Of a stretch of DNA of 57,932 nucleotides, positions 16,591 to 24,963 are shown piece by piece (position 1 is the first letter of the stretch; each line of letters opens with the position of its first letter). A program made the translations under genes and the position numbers. This stretch comes from Streptomyces aurantiacus. Its GTDB lineage: Bacteria; Actinomycetota; Actinomycetes; Streptomycetales; Streptomycetaceae. Below the pieces are notes generated by a model. The model made no database searches, was not told the DNA's origin, and saw only the letters and a list, made by a program, of their open reading frames with translations. Location of the stretch: contig NZ_LIPP01000022.1 in assembly GCF_001418335.1 (NCBI RefSeq), positions 1 through 57,932 of the forward strand, in the 5' to 3' direction.

Positions 16591-16610
16591 ACTTGTTAGC
16601 AGTGATGGAC
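16591..16610 (+). promoter_or_regulatory. Operator-like copy 2
   Basis: ACTTGTTAGCAGTGATGGAC shares the TTA...AGTGAT.GAC core with copy 3. It lies about 170 nt upstream of the promoter-proximal copy. Confidence 0.35.
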
Positions 16611-16766
16611 ATAGATCGAGTTGTTGCACGATCAACCCGCGCTGCCGAGGGTTGACACGCTCCTTGGAGAGTCGACGTGATGTCAGTGACCAGCAGGTTT
16701 CTAGTGGCTGCCTATCGATCCGAGGACCTTGCACCTGCTACAGATGAAGACCTTCTGGTTTCGAAT

Positions 16767-16808
16767 AAGTTACTAGTGATTGACGTGACTGGGTCTGTCG
16801 CCTAACAC
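16767..16808 (+). promoter_or_regulatory. Promoter of the catabolic operon with overlapping operator copy 3
   Basis: TTGACG (16780-16785), 17 nt, TAACAC (16803-16808) form a plausible housekeeping promoter with a leader of about 55 nt before ATG 16871. AAGTTACTAGTGATTGAC (16767-16784) overlaps the -35 hexamer, so a protein bound there would block RNA polymerase. The core TTACTAGTGA is nearly palindromic, as expected for a TetR operator. Confidence 0.5.
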
Positions 16809-16870
16809 TGTGACGCGCGGCACCATGATTCCGAGGGCGTGTGTCGCCCCCGACCGAGAGAGACCTGATC

Positions 16871-17845
16871 ATGAAGCTGGGATGCTCATTCGCAACGTCG
16901 CTGGAGACCCCGGAGCACATCCGCATAGCCGAGGAACTCGGTTACGAGAGGGCGCTCTGCTATGACTCGCCGGCGCTCTACCCGGACGTCTGGATGGAGC
17001 TGAACCGGGCCGCGGAGCTCACCGACCGGATCGTGCTCGGGACGGGAGTGCTGATCCCGAGCTTGCGGCATCCGATGGTGACCGCTTCGGCGATCACGAC
17101 CCTGGTGCATGCCGTGGGGGAGGAGCGCGTGATGGTGGGGATCGGCAGTGGTTTCACCGGTCGCCTGGCCATGGGGCAGCCCCCTGTGCCGTGGGCGAAG
17201 GTCAAGCACTACGCGCAGACCGTGCAAGCCCTCCTGCGTGGTGAGCAGGTCGAGTGGGAGGGGTCGATCATGCAGGTGATCCACCCCGACGAGCGTTTCG
17301 GGCCTGCGCTTCCGATCTCGGTCCCCTGGGGTGTGGCCGGAGAGGGCCCCAAGGGACTCCAGGTCGCGCGGGACCTCGGTGCTGAGCTGTTTCGGATCAG
17401 CGCTCCCGAGCCGGGGTACGGCCGACAGATGATGATGCTCATCGGAACGGTGCTCGACGAGGGCGAGGATCCCGGATCCGAGAGGGTGATCGACGCGGCT
17501 GGTCACGCTGCCGGGCTCTACCTGCACTGGGCGGTGGAGCACGGCATGGTCGACGAACTGCTCGGCGAGGGTGGCAAGGCCTGGGCGGCGGCCTACGACC
17601 ACATCCCGGAAAACGTACGCCATCTCGCGATGCACGACCGCCACGTGATCGGGGTCAATGACGTCGACCGGCCCTTCATCACCGGTGAGGTGATGGCTGC
17701 CGCAGGAGTCGCGCTCGATGCGCGGAAGTGGCGGGACAGGTTCGCCGAGCTCAAGGAGGGCGGGTGCTCCTTCGTGCACTTCCAGCCCGCCGGCCACGAC
17801 ATCCCGCGCGAACTCGCAGCATTCGCAGCCGCCTTCAACGGCTGA
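16871..17845 (+). CDS. LLM-class (luciferase-like) flavin/F420-dependent oxidoreductase
   Basis: 324-residue TIM-barrel protein of the bacterial luciferase-like group. ELTDRIVLGTGVLIPSLRHP and GEERVMVGIGSGFTGR are typical F420- or FMN-binding strands, and ALPISVPWGVAGEGPKGLQVARDLGA fits the usual (P)I.VA..GP.G...A block. It could be an F420-dependent dehydrogenase or a type II Baeyer-Villiger/flavin monooxygenase. As first gene of an operon with a lactonase-like and CoA-pathway genes, it probably performs the initial oxidation. ATG 16871 is preferred over an upstream in-frame codon at 16841. Confidence 0.88.
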   Translation: MKLGCSFATSLETPEHIRIAEELGYERALCYDSPALYPDVWMELNRAAELTDRIVLGTGVLIPSLRHPMVTASAITTLVHAVGEERVMVGIGSGFTGRLAMGQPPVPWAKVKHYAQTVQALLRGEQVEWEGSIMQVIHPDERFGPALPISVPWGVAGEGPKGLQVARDLGAELFRISAPEPGYGRQMMMLIGTVLDEGEDPGSERVIDAAGHAAGLYLHWAVEHGMVDELLGEGGKAWAAAYDHIPENVRHLAMHDRHVIGVNDVDRPFITGEVMAAAGVALDARKWRDRFAELKEGGCSFVHFQPAGHDIPRELAAFAAAFNG

Positions 17846-17873
17846 ACGGACCGATAAGAGGACCCCGACGACG

Positions 17874-18659
17874 ATGAGAGACATGACGTTCCTGGAATGG
17901 CAGGAAGACGGCCCGATCGCCACTGTGTGGATGAACCGGCCACCGGTCAACGCGACCGACCAGCAGCTGTACAGCGAGCTCCGCGAGTTCTTCAGTCATG
18001 TGGCCGACTACCTGCCGCAGGCTCGGGTCGTAGTGCTCGCCGGCAGGGGCAAGCACTTCTGCGCGGGTAACGAACTCGCTGAGTTCCAGACCATGGACCC
18101 GGACAACGCGCCGGAGCGGCTGAAGCTGGCCCGAGAGGCGTTCTGGGCGATCTACGACTCACCGTTCCCGGTGATCGCAGCGGTCCAAGGGGTCGCGGTG
18201 GGGTCCGGTCTCGCGATCGCGGCCTCGTGTGATCTGGTCGTCGCGGCCGAGGGCGCGCAGTTCGCGACGCCCGAGGTCAACGTCGGTGTGCTGGGCGGCG
18301 CCAAGCACCTCTCGCGGCTGGTGCCCCAAGGCATGGTGCGGCTGATGCACTACACGGGCGACCTCTACCCGGTCGAGAAGCTGCTGCCGTACGGCGGGAT
18401 CGTCGACATCGTTCCGCAGGAACAGTTGCTCGGGGCGGCGCAGGCGCTGGCGCGGTCGATCGCCCGGCACAGCCCGGTCACGCTCGAACTCGCCAAGCGC
18501 AGCCTCAACGGCATCGAATACATGGACCTGAAGCCCGGCTACGAGTTCGAGCAGGGGCTGACCCGCGAGCTGTCCGGTTACGAGGACTCCAAGGAGGCGG
18601 TCAACGCCTTCCTTGAGCGGCGCCCGCCGATCTACACGGGAAGTCGAGCGTGGCGATGA
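17874..18659 (+). CDS. Enoyl-CoA hydratase/isomerase (crotonase) family
   Basis: 261 residues. GKHFCAGNELAEFQ supplies the first oxyanion-hole amide, and AAVQGVAVGSGLAIAASCDLVVAAEGAQFATPEVNVGVLGGAKHL holds the second with the Glu of PEV in the ECH Glu144 position. The second crotonase Glu is not evident, so isomerase, lyase or hydrolase activity on an acyl-CoA is possible. It starts 29 nt after the oxidoreductase and overlaps the acyl-CoA dehydrogenase start by 4 nt. A second ATG at 17883 is possible. Confidence 0.9.
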   Translation: MRDMTFLEWQEDGPIATVWMNRPPVNATDQQLYSELREFFSHVADYLPQARVVVLAGRGKHFCAGNELAEFQTMDPDNAPERLKLAREAFWAIYDSPFPVIAAVQGVAVGSGLAIAASCDLVVAAEGAQFATPEVNVGVLGGAKHLSRLVPQGMVRLMHYTGDLYPVEKLLPYGGIVDIVPQEQLLGAAQALARSIARHSPVTLELAKRSLNGIEYMDLKPGYEFEQGLTRELSGYEDSKEAVNAFLERRPPIYTGSRAWR

Positions 18660-19831
18660 CGACACAGGACGAATCCCTCGACGCGTTCCGAGCGCGGGCC
18701 AGGGCATGGCTTGCGGAGGCGGAGCCACCCGAGGCGCCGCTCGATCTCGACGCCCGGTTCACGGTCCTGCGGCAGTGGCAGAAAACCCTGTTCGAGGCCG
18801 GGTGGCTCGGCATCGCGTGGTCCGAGGAAGCGGGCGGCCAGGGGCTCACCCACATGCATCAACTGGTGTTTGTCGAGGAGCTTGTCCGAGCCAGAGCCCC
18901 ACAGCCCATCGGGATCATCGGACTGGAGGTCGTGGGACCGTCGATCGACCGCTATGGAACTGACTGGCAGCGCAGGGAACTGCTCCCGCGCCTGCTGTCC
19001 GGCGACGACATCTGGTGCCAGGGCTTCTCCGAGCCGAACGCGGGCTCCGACCTGGCCTCGTTGCGGACCCGGGCCGTGGTCGACGGTGACGACTTCGTGG
19101 TGTCGGGCCAGAAGGTCTGGACGAGCTGGGCACACATGGCGCAGTGGTGCGCCCTGCTGGTCCGCACCGACACGTCAGTGCGCAAGCAGGCCGGCATCAG
19201 CTACCTGCTGGTCGACATGACCAGTCCCGGCATCACGGCCCGCCCCATCGAGCAGATGACCGGCGACCGGGAGTTCTGCGAGGTCTTCTTCGACGACGTC
19301 AGGGTGGATCGCCGGAACCTGCTGGGCGGCCTGAACGAAGGGTGGCCGATCGCCACGCACACGCTGGGCACCGAACGCGCGGGCGCGACGCTGCGACGCC
19401 GGGTGGAGTGCGAGGTGGCGCTGGACGACGCGGTCGCTCAGCTCCGGCGGCACCGCGCTGACGGTCCGAGCGGCAGTCCAGAGGCCGACCGCCGCACCCG
19501 GGCGGCCATCGGCCGCTGCCATGTCGCCTTGCGGGTCCTCGATGCCCAGACGCGACAGACCACCACCCGGCTGGTCGCCGGCGCGGGACCGAGGCCGGAG
19601 GACTCCGTCGACAAGCTGCTGCTCAACGAGATCGAGCAGATCGTCTTCTCCGAGATCGCCGACCTGCTCGGCCCCCTGCGTGCGGTACCCGGCTCGCGTC
19701 CGCGCGGGCTGCGGTCCGAACGCTGGGTCCACGAGCACCTTTTCTCGCGTGCCGCGTCCATCTACGGCGGAACCTCTCAGATCCAGCGCAACATCATCGC
19801 CGAGCGACTTCTAGGACTTCCCCGTGGCTGA
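18656..19831 (+). CDS. Acyl-CoA dehydrogenase, probable large catalytic subunit
   Basis: 391-residue flavoprotein with the full ACAD fold: WCQGFSEPNAGSDLASLRTRA (substrate/FAD loop), GQKVWTSWAHMAQWCALLVRT, and YGGTSQIQRNIIAERLLGLPR at the C-terminus. The MCAD catalytic Glu in IYEGT is replaced by Gly (IYGGT). A Glu near residue 240 (GTERAGA) sits where IVD/LCAD and the heteromeric steroid ACADs carry theirs. The 8-nt overlap with the next ACAD supports an alpha2beta2 enzyme. GTG 18650 is an alternative start. Confidence 0.92.
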   Translation: MTTQDESLDAFRARARAWLAEAEPPEAPLDLDARFTVLRQWQKTLFEAGWLGIAWSEEAGGQGLTHMHQLVFVEELVRARAPQPIGIIGLEVVGPSIDRYGTDWQRRELLPRLLSGDDIWCQGFSEPNAGSDLASLRTRAVVDGDDFVVSGQKVWTSWAHMAQWCALLVRTDTSVRKQAGISYLLVDMTSPGITARPIEQMTGDREFCEVFFDDVRVDRRNLLGGLNEGWPIATHTLGTERAGATLRRRVECEVALDDAVAQLRRHRADGPSGSPEADRRTRAAIGRCHVALRVLDAQTRQTTTRLVAGAGPRPEDSVDKLLLNEIEQIVFSEIADLLGPLRAVPGSRPRGLRSERWVHEHLFSRAASIYGGTSQIQRNIIAERLLGLPRG

Positions 19832-20993
19832 CAGCGATCAGGACACTGCTCAGTACGCCGCCGCCGTGGACGAGTACCTCACCCGCACCTACGAGGGAGA
19901 CCGGCGCCGCGAGCTCCTCAACAGCGAGGGCTGGGACCCGGAGTTCGCGGCCGAGCTGGCCGACATGGGCTGGTACGCGCTCGCCGTGCCGGAGAGTCAG
20001 GGCGGTCTCGGCGCGCCCCTCTCGGCGCTCGGCCCGGTCTTCATGCAGCTTGGTCGGCACTTGGTCGTAGGGCCGCTGCTGGAGGACATCCTGCTCCCGG
20101 CGATGCTGCGGCGCCCGGGCGACTGGGTGTCGGCACCGGCCATCGCGGCAGCCGTTGGGACCGGAGTGCCTCTGGCGCTTGTCGACCCTGGTGTCACCGA
20201 CGACTGGGCCGACGACTTCGGGTCGGTGACGCTGAACGGGCAGCAGCTCTTCGGTACGGTCAACGCCGTCCGGTTCGCCCGGCAGGCGAGCTTGTTGGTG
20301 GTGGTCGCGGATACGGGCACCGGTTCCGCGGTGTGTCTGGTCGACCCGGCAGAGCCCGGCGTGCGCATCGAGGACGTCGACAGCGCTGACCCCACGATCG
20401 AGTTCGCGCGCGTGGTCTTCGACGGTGTCCGCGCCGACGGCGTGGCCCCAGCGGGACCCGCCGACGGTGAGCTCGTCATCCGCATCCGCTCGTGGGCCAG
20501 GCTCCTCATCGCGTGCGAGCTCAGCGGGGTCGCGCAGCGCAGTCTTGAGCGCACCGTCGAACATGTCGGGCAGCGCGAGCAGTTCGGCCGGCCGATCGGG
20601 AGCTTTCAGGCAGTCAAGCACATGGCCGCCGACATGCACACGCGGTGGGCGGCCCTGCACAACCTGTGCCTGGCGACCCTCGCCGATGCCGACCGGGCGC
20701 CCGTGGCCGACCTGGAGCTCCTGGCGGCGACCGCGAAGGCTCACGCCGCCGAAACGGCGGTGCGCGTCTGCGAGGACGCGATCCAGCTGCACGGCGGCAT
20801 GGGCTTCACGACCGAGAGCGACATGAGCTGGTACTACAAGCACGCGCTTGCCCTGCGTGGGTGGTACGGCGAGGAGACCGAGCTCCAACTGCGGATCGGC
20901 GCCGCCCTGTTGGAGCGCGGCTCCGCGGACCACACAGCCGACATCGACGACTCCGCACGCGACGGCGGGGACCATCCCACTGACCGAGCCTGA
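19824..20993 (+). CDS. Acyl-CoA dehydrogenase, second subunit
   Basis: 389-residue ACAD paralogue, diverged from the first. The N-terminal half is shortened and lacks the SEPxAGSD loop. The C-terminal half keeps VGQREQFGRPIGSFQAVKHMAADMH and EDAIQLHGGMGFTTESDMSWYYK, the FAD/dimer helices. Such pairs form obligate alpha2beta2 dehydrogenases in actinobacterial sterol side-chain degradation (ChsE type), where only one subunit carries the base. The C-terminal tail is Asp-rich and non-conserved. GTG start. Confidence 0.9.
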   Translation: MADSDQDTAQYAAAVDEYLTRTYEGDRRRELLNSEGWDPEFAAELADMGWYALAVPESQGGLGAPLSALGPVFMQLGRHLVVGPLLEDILLPAMLRRPGDWVSAPAIAAAVGTGVPLALVDPGVTDDWADDFGSVTLNGQQLFGTVNAVRFARQASLLVVVADTGTGSAVCLVDPAEPGVRIEDVDSADPTIEFARVVFDGVRADGVAPAGPADGELVIRIRSWARLLIACELSGVAQRSLERTVEHVGQREQFGRPIGSFQAVKHMAADMHTRWAALHNLCLATLADADRAPVADLELLAATAKAHAAETAVRVCEDAIQLHGGMGFTTESDMSWYYKHALALRGWYGEETELQLRIGAALLERGSADHTADIDDSARDGGDHPTDRA

Positions 20994-21002
20994 GAGGCAG
21001 AC

Positions 21003-22613
21003 ATGAAGGCAACGAGGCTCGATGAGGAGCGCGTCCGCCGAAACACCGAGAGGGGGTTCTGGGCGGAGAACCTGATCGACGACTACCTGGCCGACGTCGC
21101 CACCAGGACGCCGGACAAGATCGCGGTCATCGACCGCGGCCGGTCCTGGACGTATCGCGACCTGGACCGCGCTGTGAACCGCTTCGCCTCCGCGCTGAGG
21201 GCACGCGGGGTCGGGCACGGCGAAGTGGTGTCGTGGATGCTCCCGAACTGGGGCGAGGCGATCGTCGTCCACCTTGCCGCGATCCGGATCGGGGCGGTCA
21301 GCAACCCGATCATCCCGATCTACCGCCACAAGGAGACGGCGTTCATCCTGCGTCAGGCGGCGTCGAAGGTGGTCGTGGTCCCGAGCACGTTCCGTGGCTT
21401 CGACTATCCGGGCATGATCGACGAGATCCGCGCCGAGGTTCCCGAGCTGCGGACCGTCGTCGTGGTGGGCGCCGAGTCCGGCGACGCCCACGTCCGGTTC
21501 GAGGACCTGCTCGACGAGGGCCGGGCCGATCCCGTCGAGCACGGCCCGCGCGACGCGAACGACATCGTGTTGCTGCTGTACACCTCCGGCACGACCTCGG
21601 CGCCCAAGGGAGCGTTGCACAGCCACAACACGCTGGACCACGAGAACCGCAGCATCATCGACTTCTTCGGACTCTCGGCATCCGACGTCGTGTTCATGCC
21701 GTCCCCGGTCGGCCACATCATCGGGGTCCTCTACGGGATGCAACTGCCGTTCATGCTCGGCACCACCGTCGTCCTGCTCGACATCTGGCAGCCCGAGCGG
21801 GCGCTGGAACTCATCGAAAAACACGCATGCAGTTTCGTCGTGGCGGCGACGCCGTTCCTCTACGGGATTCTCCACCACCCAGGACTGTCCGACCACGACG
21901 TCAGCTCGCTGCGGGTCTTCGCGTGCGGCGGCGCCGACGTGCCTCCGGAGCTGATCCGGGCCGCGACCTCGACCCTGCGGTGCATGGTCAGCCGGGGCTA
22001 CGGGTCCACCGAGTACCCCACCGCCACCGCCAGCTCCGCTTCGGACGCCGCGAGTAAGCGAGCGCTGACCGACGGTCGTGCCATCGGCGAGGCCGAGCTG
22101 CGTCTGGCGCCGGACGGTGAACTCCAGTTGCGTGGGCCGGAGTTGTTCCTCGGTTACCTCGACAGCTCCCTCAACGCCGACGCGTTCACCGATGACGGCT
22201 GGTTCCGAAGCGGCGACCTCGCCCGCATCGACTCCGACGGATACGTCGAAATCATCGGCCGGCAGAAGGACATCATCATTCGCGGCGGGGAAAACATCAG
22301 TGCCAAGGAGATCGAGGACCACCTTTTCGAGCATCCCAGGATCGCCGAAGCCGCGATCGTGGCCTCCCCGGACCCGGTGCTGGGGGAACGCGTCTGCGCG
22401 GTCGTCGTGCCCGAGTCGGGGCAGAGCGTCACGCTGTCCGACCTCGTGGAGTGGCTCACGTCCCGGCGGATGGCACGGCAGAAGATCCCCGAGAGCATGC
22501 TCCTGCTCGACGAACTTCCCCGCAACGCGAGCGGCAAGATCCAGAAGTTCAAGCTCCGTGACCTGGCGCGCGCGAGTGCCGAGTCCGGCAAAGACGAGCG
22601 CGTCGTCGGCTGA
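21003..22613 (+). CDS. AMP-dependent acyl-CoA synthetase
   Basis: 536-residue ANL-superfamily ligase forming acyl-CoA from a carboxylic acid, ATP and CoA. The P-loop is YTSGTTSAPKGALHSHNT; motif A5 is GYGSTEYPT; GWFRSGDLARIDSDGYVEIIGR and KDIIIRGGENISAKEIEDHL form the hinge; PRNASGKIQKFKLRDL holds the catalytic Lys. It resembles cyclohexanecarboxylate- and medium-chain-CoA ligases. It lies 9 nt after the ACAD pair and would supply their substrate. Confidence 0.93.
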   Translation: MKATRLDEERVRRNTERGFWAENLIDDYLADVATRTPDKIAVIDRGRSWTYRDLDRAVNRFASALRARGVGHGEVVSWMLPNWGEAIVVHLAAIRIGAVSNPIIPIYRHKETAFILRQAASKVVVVPSTFRGFDYPGMIDEIRAEVPELRTVVVVGAESGDAHVRFEDLLDEGRADPVEHGPRDANDIVLLLYTSGTTSAPKGALHSHNTLDHENRSIIDFFGLSASDVVFMPSPVGHIIGVLYGMQLPFMLGTTVVLLDIWQPERALELIEKHACSFVVAATPFLYGILHHPGLSDHDVSSLRVFACGGADVPPELIRAATSTLRCMVSRGYGSTEYPTATASSASDAASKRALTDGRAIGEAELRLAPDGELQLRGPELFLGYLDSSLNADAFTDDGWFRSGDLARIDSDGYVEIIGRQKDIIIRGGENISAKEIEDHLFEHPRIAEAAIVASPDPVLGERVCAVVVPESGQSVTLSDLVEWLTSRRMARQKIPESMLLLDELPRNASGKIQKFKLRDLARASAESGKDERVVG

Positions 22614-22646
22614 CAGGCCGATCAACCCATCAACCACCGGGGTGAA

Positions 22647-23522
22647 ATGATGAAGGTGCACACTTCCACCGCATTCGCAGCGGGTCACCAGTTCCTCGAA
22701 GGCCTGCGCTGGCACGACGGCACGCTCTGGGCCAGCGACTTCTTCAGCAAGAAGGTACTGACCTTCGCCGCTGACGGAACGGCCACGGCGGTCACCGAGG
22801 TTGCCGGTGCTCCGTCGGGCCTGGGCTTCCTGGCCGACGGGTCGACGCTCGTGGTGTCGCAGGCCGACGCCACCATCCGACGGATCGCCGCGGACGGGGA
22901 AACGAGCACGTACGCCGACTTCAGCAGCATCGCCGGCGGACCGGGGAACGACATGCTCGTCACCTCGGACGGGCACATCTACGTCGGCAACTTCGGATTC
23001 CACCTCGGAGCTGAGGACCCGAAGCCGACAGCCCTGGCCCATATCGACCCCCAGGGCAACCTGAGCCGCGTCGACGGCGACGTGTTCTTCCCGAACGGCA
23101 TGGCCGTCACTCCCGACGGGCTCCTGCTGGTTGCCGAGACGTTCCGGCACCGGATCACCGCCTTCGACATCGGACAGGACGGAGCGCTGTCGAACCAACG
23201 GGTCTGGGCCCAGTTCGAGGAGTCGTTCAACCCCGATGGCATCGCTCTCGACAACGACGGCGGTGTGTGGTTCGGCAACGCCCTTACGACGGGCGACGAC
23301 AGCGGCTTCTACCGCGTGGTCCAGGGCGGCGAGATCACCGACAAAGTGCCGGTTTCCGGAGCCCAGGCGATCGCGTGCGCCTTCGGCGGCGACGACCTCG
23401 GCACGCTCTACATGAGCTGCAACTCCACCACGCTGGAGGAGTTCGTCCAGGGGCGTTCGAGCGCGATGATCGCGACCGCCGAGGTCGGGCGCGCGGGGGT
23501 GCCAGGCGCGTCCGGCACCTGA
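22647..23522 (+). CDS. SMP-30/gluconolactonase-family beta-propeller
   Basis: 291-residue six-bladed propeller. The metal ligands of the family are present: E18 (FLEGLRW), N150 (FPNGMAV) and D197 (FNPDGIALD). Known members hydrolyse lactones, here plausibly a lactone made by the first gene of the operon. No signal peptide, so cytoplasmic. It follows the ligase by 33 nt with a GGGGTGA ribosome-binding site. The C-terminus (VGRAGVPGASGT) is typical for the DRP35/SMP-30 actinobacterial branch. Confidence 0.9.
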   Translation: MMKVHTSTAFAAGHQFLEGLRWHDGTLWASDFFSKKVLTFAADGTATAVTEVAGAPSGLGFLADGSTLVVSQADATIRRIAADGETSTYADFSSIAGGPGNDMLVTSDGHIYVGNFGFHLGAEDPKPTALAHIDPQGNLSRVDGDVFFPNGMAVTPDGLLLVAETFRHRITAFDIGQDGALSNQRVWAQFEESFNPDGIALDNDGGVWFGNALTTGDDSGFYRVVQGGEITDKVPVSGAQAIACAFGGDDLGTLYMSCNSTTLEEFVQGRSSAMIATAEVGRAGVPGASGT

Positions 23523-23639
23523 CCCCTTCCGCCTGCGGCGCAGCTCTCCGCCAGGTCCGGGACCGCGCTGCCGGCCTGCACCTGGGCAGGCTCGCCCCCT
23601 CGATAGGATGGCGAGGCAGGCGGAGAGGAGACCACCACC

Positions 23640-24851
23640 ATGGACGCTGCCGCTGCAAAGTCGCAGCACCCCAAGTCCCGGCCTCGCGACCGGCGAGCGG
23701 AGATCGCCAAGAACGCCAACGACCTCTTCAGCACGCGCGGCTTCCACGCCGTCCGCATGGACGACATCGCTGAGGCGAGCGGCATCACCGCGCGGGCCCT
23801 CTACCGTCACTACGAGAACAAGCAGGCTTTGCTCTCCCACGTGGTGCGTGAGGACCAGCGGCGGGTTATCGAGACGCTCACCGCTCTCACCGAGCAGGCA
23901 GCCGACGAACGCAACTTCGACGCCAGTCTCACCGCTCTGACCAATGCCGCGCTGGACAGCCGTCACCTGTCCCTGCTGTGGCAGCGCGAGGCCCGTCACC
24001 TCGACGCCGACGACTACCGGCTGGTCCGGAGTCAGACCCGGTGGATCGCCAAACAGTTCGAAGACCTTCTCATCCGCTCCGAGCGGGCGGACATCGACGA
24101 GTCCGCTGCCGACATCAGGAGCTGGGTCGTGGTCAGCATCGTCTCCGGTCCCGGCCTGTACGACACCGCACTCTCGCGCCAACGACTTGCCCAGGATCTG
24201 ATCGCGGCGAGCAAGCGGGTCATCACCGCGCCCGCGGCGGTCGCGGCGCCCGCAGCGGTCGCGCCGGCCGGCGACGAGTCCGGCAGGACGCCGATCTCGC
24301 GGCGTGAGCAGCTGATCTACGCCGGAGCCAGGGCATTCCGCGAGAAGGGGTTCGGCGGCGTCAACATCGACGACATCGGCGGTCAGCTCGGCATCGTCGG
24401 CCCCGCTCTCTATCGGTACTTCGACAACAAGGCCGAGATCCTGGTCGCCGCCGTGAACAGGCTCCACGAATGGCTGGCGTTGGAGACGGCGCGAGCTTTG
24501 CGTACGCCGTGCCCCGACGAAGCGGTGCTCGCCCAGCTGATCCAGGGCTACATCCACATCGCGCTCGACGCGACCGACCTGCTGGCGGTCTCGCTCACCG
24601 AACGGCTCTACCTACCCGCCGCCGCCAGAGAGCGTTTCGACCGCGCCCAGGCCGACTACATCGCGGAGTGGCAGCGCTGGACGTCGGCCGCCCGCCCCGA
24701 TCTGTCCGAAGCACGCGCGGTAGCACTGGTCAAGACGTCCAAGACCATCATCGACGACTGCGTGCGGATCCCGCACCTCCGGCACCATCAAACCCTCCCC
24801 GCAGAACTCTCGCGCGCCGCCCTCGCGACGCTCGGCGTTGAGAACACCTGA
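23640..24851 (+). CDS. Tandem (two-domain) TetR-family regulator
   Basis: 403 residues holding two complete TetR units in one chain. HTH 1 (about 20-65) is DRRAEIAKNANDLFSTRGF...MDDIAEASGITARALYRHYENK. HTH 2 (about 220-267) is SRREQLIYAGARAFREKGF...IDDIGGQLGIVGPALYRYFDNK. They are joined by an Ala/Pro-rich linker (APAAVAAPAAVAPAGD). Both recognition helices look intact, so a monomer may act as the usual dimer. It closes the catabolic operon with GGAGAGGAG upstream and is its likely regulator through the repeats at 16.4-16.8 kb. Confidence 0.92.
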   Translation: MDAAAAKSQHPKSRPRDRRAEIAKNANDLFSTRGFHAVRMDDIAEASGITARALYRHYENKQALLSHVVREDQRRVIETLTALTEQAADERNFDASLTALTNAALDSRHLSLLWQREARHLDADDYRLVRSQTRWIAKQFEDLLIRSERADIDESAADIRSWVVVSIVSGPGLYDTALSRQRLAQDLIAASKRVITAPAAVAAPAAVAPAGDESGRTPISRREQLIYAGARAFREKGFGGVNIDDIGGQLGIVGPALYRYFDNKAEILVAAVNRLHEWLALETARALRTPCPDEAVLAQLIQGYIHIALDATDLLAVSLTERLYLPAAARERFDRAQADYIAEWQRWTSAARPDLSEARAVALVKTSKTIIDDCVRIPHLRHHQTLPAELSRAALATLGVENT

Positions 24852-24963
24852 TCCAGTGTCCTCCGCGTGCACCAGAGCCTGGTGGAGCAGATGCGGGCCG
24901 GCGCCGCTGTAACCCCCGCCGAACACCGTGCCTGAGCAGAAGTGTCGCCGTTAGCATTGACCG

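Larger units (their letters stand above)
16199..16870. other. 672-bp regulatory interval upstream of the luciferase-like operon
   Basis: No gene is visible. The interval is less GC-rich than its surroundings and carries three related operator-like sequences (16397-16414 inverted, 16591-16610, 16767-16784), listed separately. It also has CTTGATCAAG (perfect 10-bp palindrome, 16412-16421) and the promoter at 16780-16808. Confidence 0.7.

Noticed and set aside
19794..24557. 1587-codon open frame on the minus strand opposite the acyl-CoA dehydrogenase, ligase, lactonase and TetR genes
   Set aside because: It is the antisense shadow of GC-rich genes with clear families on the plus strand; its translation is Arg/Val/Asp-rich without domains.
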